A DNA stretch of 64,000 bases from JAVVUJ01 sp964461765 (GTDB lineage: Bacteria > Bacillota > Clostridia > Peptostreptococcales > Anaerovoracaceae), in NCBI GenBank assembly GCA_964461765.1, contig CAYWVS010000006.1, forward strand, positions 1 to 64,000, written 5' to 3'. The position numbers and the translations under genes were made by a program. Below the pieces are notes generated by a model. That model did no database searches. It was given only the letters and a program-made list of their open reading frames with translations, and was not told the origin of the DNA. Shown here one piece after another: positions 53,817-61,691 of this stretch (the stretch's first letter is position 1; the number at the start of each line of letters is the position of its first letter).

Positions 53817-55118
53817 GTGGAGAGCAGGATTAAAAATAGCTTATTTATTATCGGTATCATACTATACATCGGGGTAGGCATAGTTAGTGTCAATCAAGTA
53901 ACGTCTTGGATTACAGATGAATATTACAAAACTTTAAGCACGAAAGCAGCTGACGTTGCTAAAATAGCTTCCCAAAGCTATCAAATCACCGATGAAGAAG
54001 TATCTGAGTTGAAATCCATGGAGTTTGGCGATATCTTGAACCATCCGGCAAACCAAAGATTTTCTCGTCTTTTTATAGATTCTAATTTTAGTGAAGATTT
54101 TAAATATGCATATATCATGGTTTGGCTCGAGGAAAATGAAGTAAAATATTTTGTGGATGAAAGCGGGGTAGACTTTTATCAGGCACCGGTGGGAACTCCT
54201 TTAGACCTTTTGTGGCTGACCGATATTATTATCAATGCAGAAGAGCGTATGGCGGCCGAAAGCATTGAGGATTACTATAAGGATCAAAATCGTTATTCCT
54301 ATATGCGCCCCGACGATATTAAAGCTTATGAAGAAATGAAGCCGGTTTCCGTGGTGATTTCCAGAGATGAATACGGGGATGCATTCACCGGGTTGGTACC
54401 TATCTATTCGGATACAAAAAAATTTGTAGGAATGTTAGGGGTGGATATCTATTTTGAAAGATTTGAGCAGCATGTAACGAATATTCGCAGAGCATTAACG
54501 CTGATTTTTATTTTGCCTACTATAATTTTGACTATTGCATATTTAGCCATTTATATAGATCGGTATAAATATAACAACAAGGAAGCCAATATAGACCCTC
54601 TAACATCACTTTATAATCGACGATACTTAAATACCTACCTACCCAAGCTTATTAAGGAGCATTATCGCAAACAGTGCCCCTTCTCGGTTATTATGATAGA
54701 TGTAGATTTCTTTAAAAAATATAACGATTATTATGGGCATCAAAAGGGAGATGAAGTTCTAGTTAAGATTTCCGGAGCCATTACCTCTATGCTGAGACAT
54801 AATATGGACATCGTGTGCCGATATGGAGGGGAAGAAATCATCGTTCTGTTGCCCACTACCAATGCATCAGGTGCAACTTATGTGGCAGAAAAGATAAAAA
54901 ATGCAATTTATTCTTTAGGAATACCACATCAATGCAGTGAAGTTTCTCCTTTTGTGTCCGTTTCCCAAGGCATTTTTACTCAGGTTCCTCAATCCCAGTC
55001 AAAGGAAACAGAAAATATGTATATTGAGTTGGCAGATCAAGCTCTATACGAAGCAAAACATAGGGGAAGAAATAATTATATCTTGTATCAGGATAATGAA
55101 ACTCAAGAACATAATTAA
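53817..55118 (+). CDS. Membrane diguanylate cyclase (GGDEF)
   Basis: The best-supported start is the GTG at 53817, 8 bases after GAGGG; an in-frame TTG at 53781 has no ribosome site. One membrane helix near residue 8-30 and another near 220-245 enclose an extracytoplasmic Cache-like sensor region. The C-terminal GGDEF domain reads DPLTSLYNRRYLNTYLPK, VIMIDVDFFKKYNDYYGHQKGD and CRYGGEEIIVLLP (GGEE active-site variant), so it should make cyclic di-GMP. A strong terminator follows. Confidence 0.9.
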   Translation: MESRIKNSLFIIGIILYIGVGIVSVNQVTSWITDEYYKTLSTKAADVAKIASQSYQITDEEVSELKSMEFGDILNHPANQRFSRLFIDSNFSEDFKYAYIMVWLEENEVKYFVDESGVDFYQAPVGTPLDLLWLTDIIINAEERMAAESIEDYYKDQNRYSYMRPDDIKAYEEMKPVSVVISRDEYGDAFTGLVPIYSDTKKFVGMLGVDIYFERFEQHVTNIRRALTLIFILPTIILTIAYLAIYIDRYKYNNKEANIDPLTSLYNRRYLNTYLPKLIKEHYRKQCPFSVIMIDVDFFKKYNDYYGHQKGDEVLVKISGAITSMLRHNMDIVCRYGGEEIIVLLPTTNASGATYVAEKIKNAIYSLGIPHQCSEVSPFVSVSQGIFTQVPQSQSKETENMYIELADQALYEAKHRGRNNYILYQDNETQEHN

Positions 55119-55185
55119 ACTAGTAGAAATTTCTTGTTCTTGCACTAAAATTATACATAATGAATTATTAAGAAACTAAATAAAA

Positions 55186-55236
55186 GATACTTGTAATTCT
55201 ATTTTATATTAGAATAACAGGTATCCTTTGTTTTTT
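55186..55236 (+). terminator. Rho-independent terminator after the cyclase gene
   Basis: A long imperfect stem (GATACTTGTAATTCTA with TAGAATAACAGGTATC) is followed by CTTTGTTTTTT. Confidence 0.8.
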
Positions 55237-55329
55237 AAGCATAATACAGCTTCAATCGCTTAATTTCATTTACTTTATAAAAGCAATAAATCCTTCATAA
55301 CCACAATTAAGTTATTTGGTTACTGGCAA

Positions 55330-55620
55330 TTATTCAGAAATTACAGGTAAGCTATCTAAATTGTTGGAAGTGGTATCGTCAGCCTTGCTTCTCAAAAACT
55401 CATAGCCTTGATTTTCAGCTACTGCAACGCCCTTGATTCCACCGTTTTTAGCCATGGCTACACCTTCCTCAACGGTTAAGGTTTGACCGTTAGAAAGCTG
55501 GTAACCGGAAATCTCTCCGCTTTTCTTTTCTACTGCGGTGATGGTCTGGGCATTGGCACTTGCTTCCGGCATTACTTTATTAGCATTGTTAGCTATGCTA
55601 CTATCTCTATCCATAGACAT
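55330..55620 (-). CDS. DUF3892 domain protein
   Basis: The protein has 96 residues from ATG 55620 (AAAGGAG upstream). The DUF3892 pattern is clear: ITAVEKKSGEISGYQLSNGQ, LTVEEGVAMAKNGGIKGVAVA and GYEFLRS. The family is short, of unknown role and common in Firmicutes. The N-terminal 30 residues are Asn/Ala-rich and likely flexible. Confidence 0.82.
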   Translation of the reverse strand: MSMDRDSSIANNANKVMPEASANAQTITAVEKKSGEISGYQLSNGQTLTVEEGVAMAKNGGIKGVAVAENQGYEFLRSKADDTTSNNLDSLPVISE

Positions 55621-55771
55621 AAATTCTCCTTTCAAATTAGGTTTATTCTATTTTCATTTTGACCATAATCTGATTATTTATGCATTATTTTGAAAGGATT
55701 AAGCCTTTAAGATAAAGAGTCTTCATTTTGATATTTGGAAATTAATTTTTTGACTCCGAAATTTCCACGTA

Positions 55772-56329
55772 TTACTTTTCTTCTTGGTGTGAAGAAAGTA
55801 GTGGAGCGTTGTTGTCCCGATTCTCGGTTTCTACTTTTTCTTGAGCCTTCGTGACAGTTGTGGTAGTTCCGCCGGATACATATGTTCTGCCACATTCAGG
55901 GCATATGGCATTGTGTAGTTGCACAGACTGATAAACCACCTTTCTGTTTTCGCTTGTTGCCTTAGCCTGCTCTCGGTTAACATGCTCAGACTCATGACCC
56001 ATAACTGCGGAAGCAGCATTTTGGGGAGAAATCTTTGTAGGTGACTTCATGGAAACTCCGGGATCATTGGAAGCATCTTGATAAGCTCTTCTTTCACATG
56101 TCTTGCAGATATAGCTTCGTTCCCTGTTGTTTCGTACTAACTGAGAATTTTGTCCGTTGTCAGATTGATGAACCATTTTTTTAGAATCCAACCCGGTATT
56201 TTTATCAATTACCCCATTGTTCTGGGAGTTTTGAAGACCATTGAGAGCAGATTCCTTTGGTAAAGGTGCATTAGGTTGTTTAGCATTACCTGAATTCACC
56301 TGAACGGGTGTGATACCATTTAATAACAT
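55772..56329 (-). CDS. Putative zinc-binding/HExxH protein (SprA-related type)
   Basis: This 185-residue protein has two CxxC pairs (YICKTCERRAY and NAICPECGRTYVSGG) and between them AVMGHESEHVNREQAKA, where HESEH fits HExxH. This arrangement resembles the SprA-related/putative metalloprotease family of Gram-positive bacteria. The N-terminal 60 residues are Asn/Gln/Ser-rich. A regulatory or coat role is possible but not established. AGGAGG precedes the start. Confidence 0.7.
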   Translation of the reverse strand: MLLNGITPVQVNSGNAKQPNAPLPKESALNGLQNSQNNGVIDKNTGLDSKKMVHQSDNGQNSQLVRNNRERSYICKTCERRAYQDASNDPGVSMKSPTKISPQNAASAVMGHESEHVNREQAKATSENRKVVYQSVQLHNAICPECGRTYVSGGTTTTVTKAQEKVETENRDNNAPLLSSHQEEK

Positions 56330-56604
56330 AGGGACTCCTCCTTTCTTGCAAATAAATTTATATAAATAAAAATTATTGTTAGTTTTAAATAATATATCGA
56401 CAAAGCAAGTTTATGACTTAAGTTTTGTACAAATTTTTATAAGTGCAATTGATTTGATATTGTGGTTTCCACCCATTTATGGTACTATGTAATTGCTCTC
56501 TAACTTTCAGGTAATCTGATTTTCAACTAAGTTGAGGGCATATTTCATAAGAATATTTATCCATAAAATATAAATGCTTTCATATTTAGGAGGTCTACAG
56601 AGCA

Positions 56605-57930
56605 ATGAACTTAAATAACAATTCAAGTAAAATCTGGAGCCAAAAGGAAACCCTTTCCCGAGAGCAGTTCAGATCCCAACAATTGGAGTCCTTAAAGAAA
56701 ACCGTTCAAAGAGTGTACGATCATGTGCCCCATTACAAAGAAAAGTTTGATGAGGTAGGCTTAAAACCTGAGGATATACAGTCTTTGGAGGATTTGATTA
56801 AGATCCCCTTTACAGTAAAAGCAGACTTTCGGGACAACTATCCCATGGGACTTTTTGCTTCACCTAAAAAGGACATTGTACGTTTTCATGCCTCTTCTGG
56901 AACCACAGGAAAACCCACGGTGGTGGGATATACCAGAACGGATATGGAAAATTGGAGTGAACTCATTGCTCGCCTAGTTACCATGGCAGGGGTCACGGAT
57001 GAGGATGTGGCGCAGATTTCCTTTGGTTATGGACTGTTTACCGGAGCATTTGGTCTTCATCAAGGGTTGGAAAAAGTGGGAGCGGCAGTTATTCCCATAT
57101 CTAGCGGAAATACAGAAAAGCAGATTATGATGATGAAGGATTTGGAAACCACTGCACTGATCAGCACCCCATCTTATGCGTTACATATGGCAGAGGTAGC
57201 ACAACAAATGGGAATCGATCCGAAAAAAGACTTAAAATTAAAATGGGGCTTATTTGGTGGAGAAGGTTCCACGGAAGCTATGAGAAATGAAATAAACAAT
57301 AATTGGAATATATTTTCTACAGAAAACTACGGAATGAGTGAGTTGATTGGCCCCGGGGTTTCCGGGGAGTGTCAAGCCCTCACCGGTATGCATATCAGTG
57401 AGGATCATTTTTTACCCGAAATCATTGATCCTAACACGGGAAAAGTGTTAGGCGAAGGGGAAGTGGGTGAGCTTGTAATCAGCACCATTACCAAGGAAGC
57501 ACTACCCATTTTGAGATACCGAACCAAGGATATTACTTCTTTGCATTATGAAAAGTGTGCCTGTGGCAGAACCACCGTCCGAATGTCCAAAATTCAAGGT
57601 CGGTCTGACGATATGCTCATTTTGGGAGGTGTCAATGTATTCCCATCCCAGATTGAAGAGGTTCTTTTGAACATTCACGGCATAGGACCTCACTATCAAA
57701 TTAAAGTATTTAAAAAAGGCTACTTGGATAAAATTGAGGTTGATGTTGAGCTTGTGGATGCAGATATGCTGGATTCCTTCTCTTTATTGGAAAACCTGAA
57801 TTTAACCATTAAATCAAAAATTAGAACTGTTTTAGGCATTGATGCCAAAATCAACCTAGTAGAACCGAGAACTTTGGCAAGATTTGAAGGAAAGGCCAAA
57901 AGAGTCATCGATATGAGGGGGGAGAAATAA
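56605..57930 (+). CDS. paaK: Phenylacetate-CoA ligase family protein
   Basis: This 441-residue adenylate-forming ligase has the ATP-binding loop FHASSGTTGKPTVVGYT (about residues 92-108), FGYGLFTGAFGLHQG, the AMP-binding segment STENYGMSELIGPGVSGEC and the C-terminal hinge RSDDMLILGGVNVFPSQIEEVLL. Activates an aryl-acetic acid to its CoA ester. In anaerobes this gene with an ACT-domain gene accompanies aromatic amino-acid breakdown via indolepyruvate-type oxidoreductases. The next gene starts directly after its stop. AGGAGG precedes the ATG. Confidence 0.92.
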   Translation: MNLNNNSSKIWSQKETLSREQFRSQQLESLKKTVQRVYDHVPHYKEKFDEVGLKPEDIQSLEDLIKIPFTVKADFRDNYPMGLFASPKKDIVRFHASSGTTGKPTVVGYTRTDMENWSELIARLVTMAGVTDEDVAQISFGYGLFTGAFGLHQGLEKVGAAVIPISSGNTEKQIMMMKDLETTALISTPSYALHMAEVAQQMGIDPKKDLKLKWGLFGGEGSTEAMRNEINNNWNIFSTENYGMSELIGPGVSGECQALTGMHISEDHFLPEIIDPNTGKVLGEGEVGELVISTITKEALPILRYRTKDITSLHYEKCACGRTTVRMSKIQGRSDDMLILGGVNVFPSQIEEVLLNIHGIGPHYQIKVFKKGYLDKIEVDVELVDADMLDSFSLLENLNLTIKSKIRTVLGIDAKINLVEPRTLARFEGKAKRVIDMRGEK

Positions 57931-58377
57931 ATGTTAATTAAGCAGGTTTCCGTATTTATTCCAAACCAGAAGGGGCAACTGGCACAGCTGACGGACGTTT
58001 TAATTGCACACAACATAGATATCCGAGCTATTGCCGTATTTGATACCAAGGAATTTGGAATACTTCGAATGGTGGTGGATGATCCTGACAGAACTGTAGA
58101 AATTTTGAAGGAAGAAGGAATTGTGGCCAAGATCAGCAAGGTATTGGCAGTGGAGCCCGAAGATAAACCAGGTGCCCTCAATGAAATCTTTACGGTGCTG
58201 AAGGAAAATAACTTAAATGTCGAATATATCTACTCATTTGTAATGAGAAAAACGGAGATGCCCTACATCGTAATGAAGCTAGACGATCAGGAGAGAGGGG
58301 CTCAGATTCTCTCTGCCAACGGCATCAATGTGGTTAATAAATCCGAAATATATGGAAAAACCTCAGGAGAAAAATAG
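57931..58377 (+). CDS. Tandem ACT-domain protein
   Basis: This 148-residue protein has two ACT domains (residues 1-66: KQVSVFIPNQKGQLAQLTDVLIAHNIDIRAI; 67-145: VEPEDKPGALNEIFTVLKENNLNVEY). ACT domains bind small metabolites, commonly amino acids. It follows paaK with no spacing and probably senses an aromatic amino acid or related acid. It ends in TAG, 22 bases before moaA. Confidence 0.9.
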   Translation: MLIKQVSVFIPNQKGQLAQLTDVLIAHNIDIRAIAVFDTKEFGILRMVVDDPDRTVEILKEEGIVAKISKVLAVEPEDKPGALNEIFTVLKENNLNVEYIYSFVMRKTEMPYIVMKLDDQERGAQILSANGINVVNKSEIYGKTSGEK

Positions 58378-58399
58378 AGCAAAAAGAACGGAGCAAAAG

Positions 58400-59359
58400 A
58401 TGAAGGATCATTTTGGACGAAATATCAAGTATATGCGCATTTCTATTACGGATAGATGCAATCTAAGATGCAAATATTGTATGCCGGAAGAGGGCATCCC
58501 CAGCATGGGTCATCAACAAATAATCAGCTTCGAAAACATAGAAAAGGTTGTAAAAGCATCGGTGAAGCTGGGAATAACCAAGTACAGGATTACAGGAGGA
58601 GAACCTTTAGTTCGAAAGGGAGTAGTAGGACTGATTGAAAGCCTTTCGGCCATTGAGGGAGTGGAAACTTTAACCATGACCACCAACGGCATATTGCTTC
58701 CTCAGTTTGCAGATCAATTAAAAACCGCAGGACTGGACAGAATCAATATCAGCTTAGACACCCTTAACCATAGAAAATACTCAGAAATCACCAGAGGTGG
58801 TCACTTGGAGGACGCCTTTGCAGGAATCAATGCTGCCATGAGGGCATCCTTGAAGCCTATTAAAATAAACGTTGTGGTGATGAAGGGCTTTAACGATGAT
58901 GAAATCATGGATTTTGTACAATTAACTTATCAGTATCCTTATGAAATACGTTTTATTGAGCTGATGCCTATCGGACAAAATGATGAGGTTCGAGGATACG
59001 GAATTATGACAAATCAGGAAATAAAGGACAAGCTGCCTGCCTTGCATCCCGTGGAAAGTGGAGATGGTGTGGCGGAGATGTTTAAATATCCGGGAGCCAG
59101 AGGAACCTTGGGTTTTATAAGCCCAATGAGCAATCACTTCTGTGACAGATGTAATAAAATTCGATTGACATCTGACGGGAAACTGAAGCCTTGCTTACAT
59201 TCCAATGAAGAAATTGACTTAATGGAGCCCTTATCCTCAGGAGATGAAGAGCAATTGATGGAAGCCATAAAGAGTGCCATTTTTGGCAAGGCAGAGCACC
59301 ACTTACTCAACGAAGGTGCAGATCCTATTACAAGGAATATGAACAAGATTGGGGGATGA
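58400..59359 (+). CDS. moaA: GTP 3',8-cyclase MoaA
   Basis: MoaA is a radical-SAM enzyme that starts molybdenum/tungsten cofactor synthesis from GTP. The protein has 319 residues from ATG 58400. The SAM cluster is C20-x3-C24-x2-C27 (DRCNLRCKYC), with YRITGGEPLVRKG next. The C-terminal GTP-binding cluster motif is in FISPMSNHFCDRCNKIRLTSDG...KPCLHS, and the protein ends in the conserved Gly-Gly. Its stop overlaps moaC by 4 bases. The longer upstream frame overlaps the ACT gene and is not needed. Confidence 0.95.
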   Translation: MKDHFGRNIKYMRISITDRCNLRCKYCMPEEGIPSMGHQQIISFENIEKVVKASVKLGITKYRITGGEPLVRKGVVGLIESLSAIEGVETLTMTTNGILLPQFADQLKTAGLDRINISLDTLNHRKYSEITRGGHLEDAFAGINAAMRASLKPIKINVVVMKGFNDDEIMDFVQLTYQYPYEIRFIELMPIGQNDEVRGYGIMTNQEIKDKLPALHPVESGDGVAEMFKYPGARGTLGFISPMSNHFCDRCNKIRLTSDGKLKPCLHSNEEIDLMEPLSSGDEEQLMEAIKSAIFGKAEHHLLNEGADPITRNMNKIGG

Positions 59360-59907
59360 CAACAATGGATAAGCTAACCCACATGACAAAGCTTGATGCA
59401 GATCAAAGCAAAACTACAGTAGATGAAGGCACGGACAAATTGACCCACATGGATGCTCAGGGGCGACCTAAGATGGTGGACGTAGGGGATAAAGAAGATA
59501 CGAAACGTACAGCCGTTGCCAAGGGTAGCATCTACATGCAAAGGGAAACACTGGATCGAATTTTGGCAGGTCAAATGAAAAAAGGGGATGTGCTTTCCGT
59601 GGCACAAACTGCAGGAATCATGGCAGCGAAAAATACGGCTTCTGCCATTCCCATGTGCCATAATATTTTCATTACAGGGGTAGAGATGAATTTTGCTGTG
59701 GATGAGGAAAAGGTTGCCATTCATATAGAAGCTCAGGCAAGGACCACAGGTAAGACAGGAATCGAGATGGAGTCCCTCCATGCAGTTTCTGTAGCCGCAT
59801 TGACTATTTACGATATGTGTAAGGCCATAGATAGAAGCATGAGGATTACAGATATCCGCTTGGTCAGTAAGTCCGGAGGAAAATCAGGTGATTTCATAGG
59901 GGAATAA
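59356..59907 (+). CDS. moaC: Cyclic pyranopterin monophosphate synthase MoaC
   Basis: MoaC converts the MoaA product to cyclic pyranopterin monophosphate. This 183-residue protein shows the family core MVDVGDKEDTKRTAVAKG, KGDVLSVAQTAGIMAAKNT, IPMCHNIFITGVE and TGKTGIEMESLHAVSVAALT. It has an N-terminal extension of about 25 residues in which DKLTHM appears twice (residues 5-10 and 27-32): the second copy is the canonical start LTHMDAQGRPKMVDVG. Starts inside the moaA stop. Confidence 0.95.
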   Translation: MTTMDKLTHMTKLDADQSKTTVDEGTDKLTHMDAQGRPKMVDVGDKEDTKRTAVAKGSIYMQRETLDRILAGQMKKGDVLSVAQTAGIMAAKNTASAIPMCHNIFITGVEMNFAVDEEKVAIHIEAQARTTGKTGIEMESLHAVSVAALTIYDMCKAIDRSMRITDIRLVSKSGGKSGDFIGE

Positions 59908-60098
59908 CTTTTAGACCTGCTTCCTGTTCAAGCTTTCCAGTTGGCTGACATGATTTTATTAGGGAATAACTATGATGTTCTTGGAAAAAATATTGTATAC
60001 TTATTTCTTTAATGGTTGAAATAATTCTTGGTAATAGATATAATGATTTAAAATTCAAATGATTATAAATCATCGTGAAAAAACTATGGAGGTGGAGA

Positions 60099-61496
60099 AT
60101 GCCGGGTGTAAAAATTACCGAAACCGTATTGAGGGACGGTCATCAATCCTTGATTGCTACCAGAATGTCTACGGAGGAGATGTTACCTATATTGGAGGTT
60201 ATGGACAATGTAGGATACAATGCATTAGAAGCGTGGGGAGGAGCAACCTTTGACGCTTGTTTGAGATTTTTAAATGAAGATCCCTGGGAAAGACTTAGAA
60301 CAATTAGAAAAAATGTAAAAAAGACCAGGCTTCAGATGCTCTTAAGAGGGCAGAACCTGTTGGGATACAAGCATTATGCAGACGATGTTGTGGATGAATT
60401 TATCAATAAATCTATATCCAATGGTATTGATATCATCAGAATTTTTGATGCTCTAAATGATACGAGAAATTTAGAAAGTGCCATCAAAGCCTGTAAAAAA
60501 TACGGTGGTCACGCACAAGGAACCATTTCTTATACCATAAGCCCTGTCCACACAAACGAAATGTTTATCAAGTTGGGGAAAGAGATCGAGGAAATGGGAG
60601 CGGACTCCATCTGTATCAAGGATATGGCTGGGCTTCTCAGCCCATACAACACCTATGAACTGGTGAAAGCCTTAAAATCCCAGTTAAAAATTCCTTTGGA
60701 ATTACACACCCACGCCACCAGCGGTTTGGGAAGCATGACCTATATGAAAGCTGCAGAAGCAGGGGTGGATATCATTGATACGGCCATTTCACCTTTTGCA
60801 GAAGGAACTTCTCAACCTCCTACGGAGCCTATGGCTGCTGCATTCTTAGGTACAGAATACGATACCGGATTAGATATGAAATTGTTAAATGAGGTGGCAG
60901 AACATTTCCGTCCTATTAGAGAAAAGTATATTGCCAATGGTTTGATGGATCCTAAGCTCATGGGTGTAGATATCAACACCTTAATTTATCAAGTACCCGG
61001 AGGAATGTTATCCAATCTGGTTTCCCAATTGAAGCAATCTAACGCTATGGATAAGTTTGAAGAGGTTCTGAAGGAAGTGCCACGAGTGAGAGAAGATTTA
61101 GGTTATCCACCTTTGGTTACCCCTTCCAGCCAGATTGTAGGTACTCAAGCCGTGTTGAATATTGTCATGGGTGAACGTTATAAGATGGTTCCCAATGAAT
61201 TAAAGCAAGTGGTAAAAGGCATGTATGGAAAGACCACTCTGCCCATCAAGGAAGAAGTTGTAAAGAAGATATTGGGTAATGAAGCTCAGATCACTTGCAG
61301 ACCGGCAGACCTTATAGAGCCTGAATTGGAAAAGGTGAAGAAGGAAGTTGCTCAATACGTGGAGCAGGACGAGGATGTTTTGACCAAAGCCATGTTCCCC
61401 GGACCTGCTGTAGAATACTTTAAATATCGTAATGCACAGAGATATAAGCTTGATCCTACTCTTTTAAATGAAGAGGATATGGTTTATCCGGTATAA
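60099..61496 (+). CDS. Carboxyltransferase subunit (pyruvate carboxylase B / oxaloacetate decarboxylase alpha), without biotinyl domain
   Basis: The protein has 465 residues from ATG 60099 (GGAGGTGGAG upstream). It carries the TIM-barrel active site TETVLRDGHQSLIATRM, EAWGGATFDACLRFLNEDPWERL, SICIKDMAGLLSP and LELHTHATSGLGSM. The conserved carboxyltransferase tail VPGGMLSNLVSQLKQ and the PYC_OADA-type C-terminal domain follow. It catalyses the carboxyl transfer between biotin and pyruvate. The biotin-carrier domain is not present and must be a separate protein, not in the window. Monocistronic in the window. Confidence 0.9.
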   Translation: MPGVKITETVLRDGHQSLIATRMSTEEMLPILEVMDNVGYNALEAWGGATFDACLRFLNEDPWERLRTIRKNVKKTRLQMLLRGQNLLGYKHYADDVVDEFINKSISNGIDIIRIFDALNDTRNLESAIKACKKYGGHAQGTISYTISPVHTNEMFIKLGKEIEEMGADSICIKDMAGLLSPYNTYELVKALKSQLKIPLELHTHATSGLGSMTYMKAAEAGVDIIDTAISPFAEGTSQPPTEPMAAAFLGTEYDTGLDMKLLNEVAEHFRPIREKYIANGLMDPKLMGVDINTLIYQVPGGMLSNLVSQLKQSNAMDKFEEVLKEVPRVREDLGYPPLVTPSSQIVGTQAVLNIVMGERYKMVPNELKQVVKGMYGKTTLPIKEEVVKKILGNEAQITCRPADLIEPELEKVKKEVAQYVEQDEDVLTKAMFPGPAVEYFKYRNAQRYKLDPTLLNEEDMVYPV

Positions 61497-61525
61497 AATT
61501 CATTTATGAAATTAAAATAAAAAAC

Positions 61526-61634
61526 GTGGAAATGACGGAATCAAAGATTCCTATTTCCACATGTCACCCGCAAGGGGCGACGCTTTGCAAGGTACGTTCT
61601 TTGATATGACCTCAATATCGTCAAGGACGATATT
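61526..61634 (+). repeat. Dispersed stem-loop repeat, copy 2
   Basis: It comprises nested hairpins: GTGGAAAT (61526-61533) with ATTTCCAC (61553-61560) around GGAATC-AAA-GATTCC (61537-61551), then AATATCGTC-AAG-GACGATATT (61614-61634). Parts resemble the reversed element at 11505-11560. It lies between convergent genes. Confidence 0.6.
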
Positions 61635-61647
61635 TCCTACATAATAA

Positions 61648-61675
61648 AAAGACTGTCTTAAATAAGGCAGTCTTT
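61648..61675. terminator. Bidirectional terminator between carboxyltransferase and sensor kinase genes
   Basis: AAAGACTG (61648-61655) pairs with CAGTCTTT (61668-61675), flanked by A and T runs suitable for both strands. Confidence 0.75.
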
Positions 61676-61691
61676 GCACATGGAGTCAAAA

